From contig CM028326.1 of assembly GCA_016647705.1 (NCBI GenBank), positions 18,723,401-18,787,400 on the forward strand: a DNA stretch of 64,000 bases, given 5' to 3'. The stretch comes from Eucommia ulmoides. Lineage: Eukaryota; Streptophyta; Magnoliopsida; Garryales; Eucommiaceae. Numbering within the stretch: the first letter of the stretch is position 1; each line of letters opens with the position of its first letter. Below, one piece after another: positions 33,666-46,420 of this stretch. Below the pieces are notes generated by a model, which worked only from the letters and a program-made list of their open reading frames with translations, was not told the DNA's origin and ran no database searches. Made by a program: the position numbers and the translations under genes.

Positions 33666-35808
33666 TGTCACACCCCACCCCGGACACCCATCCTGTGAGG
33701 CCGGCGTGACGTAGACATGACACCGCCCACTTGACTAGCCAACCTTAATACGTCACCAAACCACATAGTAAATCTATACAACACATATAGTAATTTCATT
33801 TGATAGGGATATACCGTCCTGAATATAAAACATTTAAACAAATTCCCTGAACCTCTCTTAGATTTCATCTCTGATATCTCGTCTCAAAAGACTCATTTGC
33901 ATGACCCACATAACTCTATCTAGCGCCAATAGGGGACCAACCGACTCTTAGCTATTCCACCTACGAGTGTACTGCCTTCTTAGTAAAATATTTTTATAAT
34001 AATAATAATTTATTCTGCAACATCTAAATGGATCAAGTTTAAATATGTAAACATTACGTAACTCGTAAAAGTTTGCATAATATTAGCAGTGAGAATAAAA
34101 CACAATATATATATATTCTATGCAAAGTCATTTAGTATAAGAGTCATGCCAATCATCATAATAAATAATGAATCACCCAATATAAGCAAAATACCACATC
34201 TCAAAACACCACTCTCAAACACACACACGCTGGCCAACCCTAGTGATCGTTTTAACCTCACGATCGGGAGTTGCAATAGTACCGTAACATTCATAGGAAT
34301 GCCTTCCTACGAAATATCCACACCCCTTTTTGGGGAGAAATATAATCCACACCCCTTTCGGGAAGAAATATAATCCACACCTCTTACGGGGAGAAATATA
34401 ATCCACACCCCTTTCGGGGAGAAATATAATCTACACCTCTTATGGGGAGAAATATAATCCACACCCCTTACGGGGAGAAATATAATCCAAAAATCATATT
34501 TCGCATTTCCTTTTTATAGAAAACGTCCGATTCTATCAAAACCACTTTTTTACCCCTTATTTTTAGAAAACCAGACATTTTTAGAAAAATAGATGTTTCT
34601 TATTCTCTTTTTAAAAACACTGTCTAATTTTACCAAATCTAGCGGAAATTCATTTCCAACTTTTTTTGGAAATCTATCGAAGTCCAGTTTGCCAATTCAT
34701 TCAAATTCTGCTTGATCCATATCGTTTATAAATTCATACAGTTTAGGTAATCACAAATTTCATCTAATATATATATATATATAAAATAGTTTGGTAAGAA
34801 GATAGTACACTCACCTCGATATCTGTTTTGCTGAACCGATACTGACCACACTCTATCTGGACGTCAGTGCTTGCGAACCTAATAGTGACAGAGCCTAAAT
34901 TAATATCTTATCTAAAACATCCTAATCATGCAATACAGGCCCTATATTTCAAATCGTTACTATTTTATGTACCATGTAATTCAAATTAATTAACCGTTAC
35001 GAAATTATTACGATTTTAGGATTTGTAATGCTAAATAAAATTTAATTTAATGAAAATTAATAATCGATTGAAATTTCACCTGTTCCGAACCTTTTGACGA
35101 TCATGAAAGGGTTTTGGATTTTCCTGGGGTGTTTTCTGCAAATTTCTTATTTTTTTTCCACTTTTTTTTTTTTTTTTTTCCCTTTTTTTTTTCTTTTTTC
35201 TTCTTTGTTTGTTTTTTTTCCCGGTTTTGTCTGGTTCAAGCTGCCGGTTATCGGTGACCTTCATCCGCCGCCGATCAACACCTACCCACACACTGTAGCC
35301 ACCACCATCTCCGTTTTCTGCTCTGCTTCATCTAGCTTGACGACGCACACGCACGCCAGAATATATCTTCACCAACCCGAACCCACCTTCTCTCTCTAAC
35401 TTTCCGATCACCCCACTTCAATCATCCTCCCACAGCAACCACGACGGCGAACGACATGCATCTACTCACCGAACGACGGCGATCACGTACCCATAATTTG
35501 ATCAGGGCCACCACCCATGCCGGACGACACCCCCTTGCCGGCGAACGTTTCTCTCTCTTTTCTCTATTTTTTTTTTTCGGTTGGGATCCACTGGCACACA
35601 CACACACACACACACACACCCTTAGCTAATCACCCCACGCAAAACGAACCACCCTCACACACGCTGTTGATCTCCGGTTGATCGACGACGACGACACACA
35701 CACACATTCATGCCGGAGCAATGACGTCGATTTCTATCCCACCGTCCCGATCCTTCTCCTCTCCCTCTCGGTTTTCTGATTTCCCCTTTTGAGGTCCTCT
35801 CCTCAATA

Positions 35809-35867
<59 letters not shown>

Positions 35868-36234
35868 GCATGGTTGGGTTTGATCATTTCACGCCACGCC
35901 GCCCACTGCCGATCCCTCTGTCTCTGGCGGCGTATACGGTAAGTATATGTATATATATATATTTATAAAAATTATTTTAATCAAAATATCCTTTCCTCCC
36001 CCAATTTTCTTAAAATCTCATTTTTTCATTCAATTTTACATTTAATAGTTTCTTAAATTGCAATTCCACCCCAACAAAATTTTAATTCAAAAATTAAATG
36101 CAATTTTGGATTGAATGTTGTTTAAATTTACAAATTGACCCCAAAACTTTTTAAATCAAATAATAAATTACGCCACCTACCCCGTTATTTTTGAAACATT
36201 TAAGATACGACTTAAAAAAAATCCGGGTCTTACA
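33666..36234 (-). repeat. 3' LTR of the chromovirus-like element
   Basis: 2,569 bp. It holds a 28-bp tandem repeat (six copies, 34318-34486), a poly-T/CT tract near 35150-35230 and (CA)n at 35598-35618 and 35812-35853. Paired arms CGAGTGTACTGCCTTCTTA (33964-33982) and TAAGAAGATAGTACACTC (34795-34812) flank the minisatellite. Confidence 0.88.
34318..34486. repeat. 28-bp tandem repeat, six units
   Basis: Units follow the pattern CCACACCCCTTWCGGGGAG then AAATATAAT. The other LTR has three units at 40656-40741, so the two LTRs differ by a gain or loss of three whole units since insertion. Confidence 0.9.
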
Positions 36235-37306
36235 ACACTTTCTCCCTAAAAGAAATTTCGTCCCGAAATTTTCGTCAACCTAACAGGAATTAAAGTTTTA
36301 GTCAACATAAACAAAATCCAGAGTCGCATCATATGGTCATGTTAGTTACACTTGACCCTAGGACAATTGTTTCTTGTGTAGGGTCCCACAACCAAAGTCA
36401 CCCTCTATTTGTAATCGTCAACTTCTGTTAAGTGCTTTCTGCCCATTGCAACATTTCCATTTACAACGGCCAACCCTATTTTAAATAATCAACCAGCAGG
36501 GTGCACTTGGTTGGTAACACCTAACATAGACAAGCAACTATCAACGAATATTCTTCCCAAAAGGTCCATGACCTCAATAATTTCCCATAACTAACATTTA
36601 TCCTTTTTGTCCAACAATTCCAGGCAACCAGTTGGCAATAATATTTCCATTCACATTTAGACCAACAATACTCGCAACTAATCTCATAAGCAACAACTAG
36701 CTCATACCCCATGTGATTTGGGTTAAGAGAATATCAGTCACTGATTGCAGTAATTACATCAGAACCTTTAATCATCCCGTAAACGTTTTATACTTAGTAT
36801 CACAATCCCACGTTAACTAATAATATATTATATTATATATATTTTTCCCGTAAGATGTTATTGTGTCAAAACCACATAGATACCATCAAACCACATCAAT
36901 TACATATTAAAATACGTTAAACGAGTCATCTATAAGAATTCCTTTCATGCCTTCACATTTAATCAAATCCCTGGCAAAGCCACGTGCTTTAATTATATTT
37001 CAGTCTATCTACCTCATACTTTAAGCATATAAAAATATGGATTGAAGTACCTAGCCACATCCCAACTACAAAATTTCAAGACATCACAAAAGCCATTCGG
37101 GATAATTCAAATTATCCTTCCCTCATGAGATCTCAGTGATCCCACATGCCAACTTCGCCTAATAATTAGTAGGAGATCACTACATCTAATTGAATTCCTT
37201 TTATCAATTCTATTTCCTAGAAAAATAACCACACCAGGCTGTCCCCAATTTTTGAGAAAAATTCATTCTTCCATCTCAGTTCAGTCCATTTGACTGAAGT
37301 CATACA

Positions 37307-37349
<43 letters not shown>

Positions 37350-37745
37350 CTAATAAGTCAATTTATCAACATATGCTGAAGTTTTAATCCAGGAGTCACT
37401 AATCATTATCAACCGTGTAATTCAACATCCAATTTTTTTCCACTTTTCGTTTTTGTTTAAAATAGTTATCTTAAGCACTTTATTTGACATTTGCATGAAA
37501 CCGGTGCCACGTGTGGCCGAACAATCCCGGAAATATATACTTGGCATACATATCAAGGGAACATTTATCGGGCTACTCTTCTCTTTTCCTTCTGGAATAG
37601 GTTAAAACTACCATAACCTACCTGGGTATTACCACATGACCTTAACTTTACCAACGAACAAGATAATTAACAATAAATGTTGCGATTTCCCTTTTCCCAT
37701 ACCAATCTACTAATAGTACTCACACAATCTCAATATAGTTTGATA
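36235..37745 (-). other. Chromovirus interior, 3' part: polypurine tract and decayed integrase end
   Basis: The first bases are the reverse-complemented polypurine tract (ACACTTTCTCCC) and the AAATTTCGTCCC palindrome. The rest should correspond to the integrase core, C-terminus and chromodomain, but I could not read any motif. A 38-base poly-T run lies at 37309-37346. Confidence 0.5.
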
Positions 37746-38620
37746 TTACCAAGGCATTGCATATACTGTTCTATGCACCTCTTCTAAGGTTTCTTTCGTC
37801 GTATGGGCATCATTAGGAACACACAATCCATTTCCTACCATCCCAACTTTATCATTATTTCTGATGTGATAGTCAGGTCCGTGGCCATTTTGCATTTTCT
37901 CTTTAATCTTCCCCCCAATCAGACATCTGACTTTTGCGCTTCTACCACACAATCGATCAATGTCGGTTTCAAACCAAAACTCAAACAGCGTGGTTATCTG
38001 ACCGACCGCCCACTGAACTTATAAAGATCTCAACTCAGCACATACATTAGCATGAATAACCTGAATATGCGCAATCACGTTTACCGATTTTTGTCTCAAA
38101 ACATTTGCCACAACATTTGCCTTTCCTGAATACTAATAGATAGTACGATTGTAGTCTTTGAACGATATTTATTCAGTGTCTCTGCCTCAGATTTAGCTCC
38201 TCATGCATAAGCAAGTATGTCAAACGCTGATGATCAATGCATATCCCATAATTCCTGTCATAAAGGAAATATTGCTAAATTGTGATGGCAACTACAATTA
38301 TTGCTATTCCAAAAGTTTCAAATTTGATCTTATCCATTCTTCATGAAACCACAACTTCAACTCCCTTTAGATTCACTTGAATACTACGTCTCAAGATCAC
38401 TCGTCCCAAAATTATCACTCGATCCAACCAAGACCTCGCATGCATTGAATCCAACAACTCATTGTTTTCCTCGTAGCATTAGCAACATAAGCTGGAGATG
38501 TTCTACATACTTTTCTTTACGCTCGTCCGGATAGTCGCTTTCACCATGCCACCATCTCTATCCTCCAATTGGGACTATTCGACTCCACAACCATCCTACT
38601 TTGCAATCTATTGGGAAGAT
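37746..38620 (-). pseudogene. pol: Pol remnant: end of reverse transcriptase, RNase H and integrase zinc-binding start
   Basis: Read on the minus strand in shifting frames, the order is that of Ty3/gypsy pol. Near 38500 DERKEKYVEHLQLML resembles the thumb region after the RT active site. Near 38250 there are remnants of the RNase H word DHQRLTYL and LNLRQRH. Near 38110 KANVVANVLRQKSVN matches the conserved GKANVVADALSRK block. The ORF at 37746-37952 has GLCVPNDAHTTKETLEEVHR, the segment before the integrase HHCC finger. Many stops and frameshifts are present, so this is non-functional. Confidence 0.75.
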
Positions 38621-39930
38621 ACCCTGGTCTTTCGCAATTGATTAAACAAACCATCAATTTTACATAATGAGTTACCAACATGTATCCTTAACATGTCTTC
38701 TTTTTTCATATCTCTCTTTCCCGTAACACCGGAGTTTTCATGGAAAGAAACACCAGATCTAACTTAATCGTAAGTTAACTGTCTACTTTATTGTAACGAC
38801 CCAGTTTTCCATGGGCCGTCACACAACATTTCTTATAGAAATTAATCTTCTACTTACAATTATTCCTCTCCCAATTCCCCACATTTTTATCAATATGCCC
38901 ATATTTAACCAACTTAATGAACCGAATGTTCACCTTCTTAAAATTATGAAACTTATGTTACGACAACTACGATTACTAATCATGCTTACTGACACCTTGA
39001 CAATTCTTCTTGGCACTACATAGGGGAAATCCCTAGCTATTTTAATATTCACCGCCTGAACTTGTTCTGACTGGTGCCCAACACCCGCGTACAGTGTTCT
39101 GATATCATTTCTTTAACACCTTTCTGATCTCCTAGACCCACTATCAAACTAACTGAGGTACTAATTATACCTTCCCAACTATATACACTTTGATTCATCT
39201 AAGATTTGACTCCATCGGCCACTTTATATTACTCATACAAACCGACTGTATTTATGCGCACTATCATCTCAAACCTACAATTTTCGACAACTTTCTACAT
39301 ATCATTTGTGATATTTACTAGTTCTACAAACTTCTGCTCCAACTCCCCGTCAATTTAGAACGTACTACTAAATCTTTTCTAATATTGCCATAATTCTCTC
39401 ACATCCTTAATTCCAACTAATACGAACTCTCCTTTTGATACTATCACAAGATTTCTTTTATATTGCCTAAAAGGCAATTTTTTATACTCATTTTAAATGT
39501 CGTTTCTTTTTCTAACTTAAGTATGTCCTGCTATACTATCTCGTACTTTAATAACGATTTATTGGGTGCTACCGCTAATTATCACATCATTACATAATAC
39601 GCATATAGTTATTTTTCAATTAAAATCTCACATTTCCAACTATTAATACTCCCACAATCGCAATCCACCCATTTCTACTACCCACAATACAACACCACCT
39701 GAATCCACCAACTAACCATATCATACTTCCATCATACCTACTAATTTCTAATAAGACAACCCACCATGCCCAAAGTCAACATATCGACTAAACTGAATAC
39801 CACTTACGTACCGAACTCACCTATTGACCTGTCTTATGTCCCCTACTGACTGACTAGACAACTGGCACGTCCTCCTATCTCATGGCCTTTTACTGACACC
39901 ACTACTGACAAATCTACAAAACCTATAATC
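38621..39930 (-). other. Chromovirus interior, 5' part: unreadable gag/protease region
   Basis: By position this should be gag, protease and the start of reverse transcriptase. I found no motif. The stretch is C/T-rich on plus and lacks long ORFs. Confidence 0.4.
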
Positions 39931-39945
39931 TAGGCTCTGATACCA
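39931..39945 (-). other. Chromovirus primer binding site (tRNA-iMet)
   Basis: Plus TAGGCTCTGATACCA is the complement of TGGTATCAGAGCCTA, four bases from the 5' LTR. Confidence 0.88.
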
Positions 39946-39949
39946 AAAT

Positions 39950-40387
39950 TGTCACACCCCACCCCGAACACCCATCCTGTGAGCCGATGTGACGTAGACA
40001 TGACACCGCCCACTTGACTAGCCAACCTTAATACGTCACGAAACCACATAGTAAATCTATACAACACATATAGTAATTCCATTTGATAGGGATACACCGT
40101 CCTGAATATAAAACAATCAAACAAATTCCCTGAACCTCTCTTAGATTTCATCTCTGATATCTCGTCTCAAAAGACTCATTTGCATGACTCGCATAACTCT
40201 ATCTAGCGCCAATAGGGGACCGACCGACTCCTAACTATTCCACCTGCGAGTGTACTGCCTTCTTAGTAAAATATTTTTATAATAATAATAATAATTTGTT
40301 TTGCAACATCTAAATGGATCAAGCTTAAATATGTAAAGATCACGTAACTCGTAAAAGTTTGCATAATATTAGCAGTGAGAATAAAGC

Positions 40388-40457
<70 letters not shown>

Positions 40458-42216
40458 ATGCAAAGTCATTTAGTATAAGAGTCATGCCAATCATCATAAT
40501 AAATAATGAATCACCCAGTATAAGCAAAATACCACATCTCAAAACACCACTCTCAAACACACACACGCTGGCCAGCCCTAGTGATCGTTTTAACCTCACG
40601 ATTGGGAGTTGCAACAGTACCGTAACATTCATAGGAATATCTTCCTATGAAATATCCACACCCCTTTTTGGGGGAGAAATATAATGCACACCCCTTTCGG
40701 GGAGAAATATAATCCACACCCCTTACGGGGAGAAATATAATCCAAAAATCATATTTCGCATTTTCTTTTTAAAGAAAACGTCCGATTCTATCAAAACCAC
40801 TTTTTCACCCCTTATTTTTAGAAAACCAGATATTTTTAGAAAAATAGATGTTTCTTATTCTCTTTTTAAAAGCACTGTCTAATTTTACCAAATCTAGCAA
40901 AAATTCATTTCCAACTTCTTTTTGAAATGTATCGAAGTCCAGTTTGCCAATTCATTCAAATCCTACTTGATCCATATCATTTATAAATTCATACAGTTTA
41001 GGTAATCCCAAATTTCATCTCATATATATATATAAAATAGTTTGGTAAGAAGACAGTACACTCACCTCGATATTTGTTTTGCCGAACCGATACTGGCCAC
41101 ACTCTATCTGGACGTCGGTGCCTGCAAACCTAATAGTGATAGAGCCTAAATTAATATCTTATCTAAAACATCCTAATCATGCAATAAAGGCCCTATATTT
41201 CAAATCGTTACTATTTTATGTACCATGTAATTAAAATTAATTAACCGTTACGAAATTATTACGATTTTAGGATTTGTAATGCTAAATAAAATTTAATTTA
41301 ATGAAAATTAATAATCGATTGAAATTTCACCTGTTCCGAACCTTTTGACGATCACGAAATGGGTTTTGGATTTTCCTGGGGTATTTTCTGCAAATTTCTT
41401 ATTTATTTTTTATTTATTTTTTTTTTTTCTCTTTTCTTCCTTCTTTTTTCTTCTTTCTTCTTTGTTTTTTTTTTTTCCCGGTTTTGTCTGGTTCCAGCTG
41501 CCGGTCACCGGTGACCTTCATTCGCCGCCGATCAACACCCACCCATACACTGTAGCCACCACCGTCTCCGTTTTCTACTCTGCTTCATCTAGCTTGACGA
41601 CGCACACCTACGCCGGAATGTATCTTCACCAACCCGAACTCACCTTCTCTCTCTAACTTCTCGATCACCCCACTTCAATCACCTTCCCACAGCAACCACG
41701 ACGGTGAACGACATGTATCTACTCACCGAACGACGGCGATCACGTACCCATAATTTGATTAGGGCCACCTCCCACGCCGGACGGCACCCCCTTGCCGATG
41801 AACGTTTCTCTCTCTCTTCTCTGTTTTTTTTTCGGTTGGGATCCACTGGCGCACACACACACACACACCCTTAGTTAATCACCCACGGACAACGAACCAC
41901 CCTCACACACGCCGTTGATCTCCGGTTGATCGACGGCGACGACACACACACACACTCATGCCGGAGCAACGACGTCGATCCTATCCCACCATCCCGAACC
42001 TTCTCCTCTCCCTCTCGGTTTTTTGATTTCCCCTTTTGAGGTCCCCTCCTCAATGATTACATATATATGTATATATATATATATATGTATGTATATATAT
42101 ATATATATACATACATATATATATGTATGTATATATATATGCATGGCTGGGTTTGATAATTTTACGCCACGTTGCCCACTGCCGATCCATCTGTCTCCGG
42201 CGGCGTATACGGTAAG

Positions 42217-42256
<40 letters not shown>

Positions 42257-42526
42257 AAAATTATTTTAATCAAAATATCCTTTCCTCCCCCAATTTTCTT
42301 AAAATCTCATTTTTTTGATTCAATTTTACATTTAATATTTTCTTAAATTGCAATTCCACCCCAACAAAATTTTAATTCAAAAATTAAATGCCAATTTTGG
42401 ATTGAATGTTGTTTAAATTTACAAATTGACCCCAAAACGTTTTAAATCAAATAATAAATTATGCCACCTACCCCGTAATTTTTGAAACATTTAAGATACG
42501 ACTTAAAAAAAAATCCGGGTCTTACA
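39950..42526 (-). repeat. 5' LTR of the chromovirus-like element
   Basis: 2,577 bp and very similar to 33666-36234. Differences are mostly in simple repeats: (AT)n expanded to about 65 bp at 40389-40454, three instead of six 28-bp units (40656-40741), and (TA)n/(TATG)n at 42059-42142 where the other LTR has (CA)n. Paired arms at 40247-40265 and 41046-41063. Confidence 0.88.
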
Positions 42527-43042
42527 AAATGAGCACGAGGTTTGTCTTGACACTATTGAGACAACCTGCGCTGAAATCGATGCAACCGTAATGTCTCTTC
42601 AAACACAAATCGGTCGTCTTCTTTGCTTCATTGAGGCTGAGTCAGAAGTAGTGGCACCGAGAGACAAGCAAGCCACATTCAATTGTGAAAGCTACCGTGA
42701 GGAACTGGAAATGATCGGAAGGAGCTTGGGTGAGTTCAATGATGATTATTCGAATGAGACGGGAACCCAAGCATGGATCGATGATTGTGATGCTTCACCA
42801 TTGGAGATCCACATTGTGATACCATCACCGATCCAAGACGATCACATCTACGAGGATCCGATATGGCTTACTCGTCCTTCACCGCCATTTGTAATGTTCT
42901 TTCATGCCTACCAAGTATATGAGCCGGTGGAGAGTCTTGTTGAAAGTTTAAGCCAAACAATGCCAAATCGCATCAGTTTTGAGGGCGTTCTGAATCAAGA
43001 CCCATACGTGGTGTTAGGCCGAGGACTATAAACTAAGCACTT

Positions 43043-43060
43043 CTTGGGAGATAACCCAAG
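43043..43060 (+). other. Family hairpin after the gag stop (E5)
   Basis: CTTGGGAGATAACCCAAG pairs CTTGGG with CCCAAG, 11 bases after the gag stop. Related hairpins follow the gag remnants of E1 (2159-2176), E6 (47924-47941) and E8 (62691-62708). Confidence 0.7.
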
Positions 43061-44577
43061 GATCTAAAATAAATTAAATCCATCACCGCCGACTTCATTT
43101 GGAGGCGAGATTATCTTGCCTCCCAGGTACATGTTTTAAACCCCCTTCGTTAGCATGCTTTATTTCAAATGTTAAGATTGTTGATTGGGTCGCTGTGGGC
43201 ACTGCCCGTTTTAAGTTTAGGGGTGATGTGTAGTTTGTTAGTATGTTTTATTGTTTTTAATGTATGCATGTTTGTTTAGTGTAACATGTGCTTAAGTTTG
43301 TAGGATGTGTTGTTATGTGCTGAGTTTTGCGTTCATTTGGGCCGTTATTCGATGATGATATTATCCCTTGGTTGTTTTTCGAGGTCAAGGGTAATTCTCA
43401 TTTATGTGTGTTCGGCCTGTAGTTTTGGTGAAAGTTATTGTAGATCCTAATTTGCACGAGCACGTAGACTCAATGTATAGCTATTCAATTGATTTGAGGC
43501 AAATTATCCATTAGCTAAATTCATGATAATTTAAGGGATTCTAGAACCTGATTGCGGGAAAGTTGAGGCAAAATCCTAGGCGAGGTAGTTTAGGAGATAT
43601 GATTTAGGCATTCATTTGATTCGCTTGAGCCTTTGAAGTTGACCTGACTATATGTTTATCCCTCGTTACTTTGTTGAAGCCTATAATGATGTTTCAATTC
43701 GGAACACATAACAAATACCCTAGCCAATTGAACTTTTTCCAAACCTATATCGCTAAACCGAGGGCACAATTTGAGTGAATCAAGTTAGCATTCGTATATG
43801 CTACTTTAAGTGAGCGGTTGGGTTTAGGGTGAACTTTTGATCGGTTCGCTATTCGAGTACTCACTTGTCATTTTTATTTCGTTTTAACCTCACCCTTGCA
43901 ATTGTAATAATCGAATAAGTGTGGGGGTGTGGTACGTTAAAAAAAATATATAAGTAAATATACTTAAATTTCCATTTCTTTTGACAAGTAAGTACGATGT
44001 TCTTAAATGATTGTTCAGGGTTGTTTCAAATTTTTCTTTGGGGGTTCGAGAGTGATTTTGTGCCAAGCATTGTGCCTTGGGTATCGTTAAGTTAACGACG
44101 TTAACTTGTTTTATATTTCTAATATACCCTTGGCCAAATGTTCCGAACTGAACCAAGTCTTATTGATCTTTTCGAACTTCCAAGCCTACATTAGTGGTGA
44201 GTGGAACCCAGTCAGGCATATAGATATCCCAATCCTTAACGGTTTAAAGTCATAAGCTTTGTTGGTGGATAATCCAATCCTGTCTTTGAATGGTTATATT
44301 ATTGAGTTTCGCACACACACGTTGAAAGGATGTAGAATGGCGTTTACCATTATTGAATGTCGAAATTCTAGAACATCACTTGGTGTGTTTTACTCCTGAA
44401 CTCGATATGATTGGGGGTTGTTGAGGAAAAAATATTTTAGTCGATAGCTGAATTAAAAAATCGCATATCATCATGTTTAGGTTGTTTGTGTTAGTTAATT
44501 TAGTTGTGTTTTTTTGTTTTTATTTTAGTGTGAGTGTTTTGCTCGAGGACTAACAAAATTCTAAGTTTGGGGGTATT
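43061..44577 (+). other. E5 conserved 3' non-coding region
   Basis: No coding sequence. It contains GTTTAGGGGTGATGTG (about 43215), an internal AATAAGTGTGGGGGTGTGG tract (43914) followed by an A-rich run, and the polypurine tract TAAGTTTGGGGGTATT ending at 44577 next to the LTR. Confidence 0.65.
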
Positions 44578-46325
44578 TGATAAGTGTAATTTATCTATTT
44601 ATTTTCAAGCCGATTTTGGTAGTTTTCGAGTATTTTTATAGCATTTTATTATGTTTGAATATGTTTTTATTTATTTTTTTATAAATTAGGTATTTGGGGG
44701 TGAAAATTGACTAAAATGATCCATAAACGAGCAAGTCGGTGGAAGAACGGTAGAGAAAAAGGGCAAAAATATCAATATTCCAAACCTGCATCCACCGCTG
44801 CAACGGTGAAAATACTGAGAGTTGCTGAATTCTTCACCGCTGCAGTGGTCAAAATGCATAGAGTTTCACTATTGTAGCGGTCAAACCACCACTCAACGGT
44901 TACCCGCCAGAAGCCTATCGATCTTTCTATCATTGCAGTAGTGATCCCACTGCTGCAGCGGTCATTCGGCAGACAGTTTAGATATTTTTGGATATTTTGA
45001 GATATTTTAAATCCTATAAATATCATATATTCTCCCCCAAACATGGAGTAGATGTTTTCGGGAGTCTTGAGAGCTCCAAGGTCATTCAACTAAGAGAAGA
45101 TCATCAAGACCGCTGCAGCAGTGGAGAAAAAAGGCAAAAATATCAATATTCAGAACCTGTATCCATCGCTGTAGCAGTGAAAATATAGAGAGTTCCTGAA
45201 TTCTTCACCGCTGTAGTGGTCAAAATACAGAGAGGTCCACTGCTGCAGTGATCAAACTATTGCTGTAGCGGTCACCCGCTAAAAGTCTACCGGCCTTTCC
45301 ACCGCTGCAGTGGTCATCCGACAGACAATTTAGATATTTTAGGATATTTTGAGATATTTTGCATCCTATAAATATCGTCTCTTCTCCCCCAAACACAGAG
45401 TATACATTTTCGGGAGTCTTGAGATCTTTAAGGCCATTCAATCAAGAGAAGATCGTCAAGGCCAAGAGGAAAAAGCGTTCTCGGAGCAATTTTAGCATCG
45501 GATCTTCGGATAACAGCTAGTCTCCTTGTTTGTCTTATTTATTTCTTAGTTTGGTTGAATGTTTTGAATATGTTCAGCTTGTTTCTAGTTGTATATAGGG
45601 CTACGATCATGTGTAGCTAAACAGATATTGTCTAGGGCTTTATTGTACTTCATGAAAATATTGTTTGAATAAATCGATATTTTATTAATGGTTGTTCATG
45701 TTTATCCGATTGTGTTTACCATTATTCCATATTTATATGCTTGTTATGATATATTGAGAATACAAGGTTTGACACTCGGGAGAGGTAACCCTGAATTCGG
45801 ACTAGGATTTAAACATAACGCGACGATCTAATAACCCGGAAGAGAGTTAGAAAGCATGCAATCCGTGAAGTTGGGGGTGAGACTCATGTGACCAAGTGTC
45901 GTATAGAAGCTCAAGGGGGACTTCGGCGTTGACGCGAAGTCACATATTCATTTACTTTACACTCGAGAGAGGTAGTTAATGAGATTTCGATACCGAGGTT
46001 GTCGGATAGGATAAATGCCTTTAATGTAAACTAGATTGAAACAAACACGTTTAAGTGAACGAAGTTAATCCCTAGGCAATAATTTCCCATAAACGTCATA
46101 CTAGTATGTTAATATATTAGCATAATTAGTTTAACTTAGTTTAGTATAGTTATTATAAAAACCTATTTTTTATCGCCTAAATAAAGTTAGGTTATGAGAA
46201 TTACGGTACTCAACCATAATCTAATCCAATCCCTGTGGATACGTCAACCCTTACTCTTCCCAATCTATACTAAAACTTAACCCTTACACTTGCGGTAAAA
46301 GTAGTAATTTATTTACGCACTACCA
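44578..46325 (+). repeat. E5 3' LTR with a roughly 370-bp internal duplication
   Basis: 1,748 bp from TGATAAGTGTAATT to CACTACCA. The segment from about 44745 to 45110 (palindrome array CCGCTGCAACGG plus TATA word at 45015) is repeated at about 45115-45480 (second TATA word at 45367), so the LTR has two arrays and two promoters. The second half carries the GACAATCTC-type block in reverse (GGTTGTCGGATAGG near 45998). Confidence 0.85.
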
Positions 46326-46420
46326 GGTGGAGACTCGTCTCCCTCGCCTGGAGGATAGGGCTTGCGCCCCTTCTGAGGGATTCATCATAGTGTACATGGA
46401 GCACTTATGCGGAGGTTTAC

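Larger units (their letters stand above)
33666..42526 (-). mobile_element. Chromovirus-like (Tekay/Del-type) Ty3/gypsy element, degenerate (subfamily S2)
   Basis: A complete minus-strand element of 8,861 bp with perfect target duplication AAATG (33661-33665 and 42527-42531). LTRs 33666-36234 and 39950-42526 start TGTCACACCCC and end CCGGGTCTTACA on plus. The primer site on minus is TGGTATCAGAGCCTA (39931-39945), for initiator tRNA-Met. Next to the 3' LTR are the polypurine tract and AAATTTCGTCCCGAAATTT (36253-36271), an 8-bp-arm palindrome I associate with the 3' end of Tekay/Del elements. The 3.7 kb interior keeps only fragments of pol. It was the last insertion in this stack, inside E5. Confidence 0.88.
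33227..43031 (+). pseudogene. gag: Degenerate gag of E5, split by a nested element
   Basis: The first part (33227-33553) begins MLDQQILLHFFQW and has YCAWDKYKELLYQF, LLNFLDGLLAATKNWVEG and FDQLTRDEAYRLFEDMAEY, the compressed counterpart of the FEDLLRNCP...LFYNGL...LLEEMA region of E4 gag. A stop follows at 33551-33553, and a second one stands shortly before the insertion. After the inserted element, coding resumes at 42532 with LDTIETTCAEIDATVMSLQT, the same coiled coil as in E4, and ends with FEGVLNQDPYVVLGRGL at 43031. The second half (42591-43031) is an open ORF of 146 codons rich in acidic residues. It aligns well with E6, with DDHIYEDPIW in E5 against DDHIYEDPMW in E6. Confidence 0.7.
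32384..46325 (+). mobile_element. E5: gag-only Athila-like LTR retrotransposon, itself carrying a chromovirus-like insertion
   Basis: Plus-strand element with 5' LTR 32384-33129, gag-like pseudogene from 33227 to 43031, 3' region 43061-44577 and 3' LTR 44578-46325. Target duplication GGTAG (32379-32383) and GGTGG (46326-46330), 4/5. The end of the 5' LTR and the whole primer site are deleted: sequence jumps from GTACACTTG to TTAATATTGTGAGT near 33129. It interrupts the antisense Tat gene and is interrupted by the element at 33666-42526. No pol or env-like motif is visible, so it fits the class of terminal-repeat elements that keep only gag. Confidence 0.85.

Noticed and set aside
35076..35855. 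ORFs full of K/E runs, F runs or CVCVCV runs
   Set aside because: They translate poly-T, CT and CA simple repeats inside the Tekay-type LTR and have no family motif.
41956..42346. ORFs with IYIYIY runs on both strands
   Set aside because: They come from the TA/TATG microsatellite in the 5' LTR of the chromovirus-like element.
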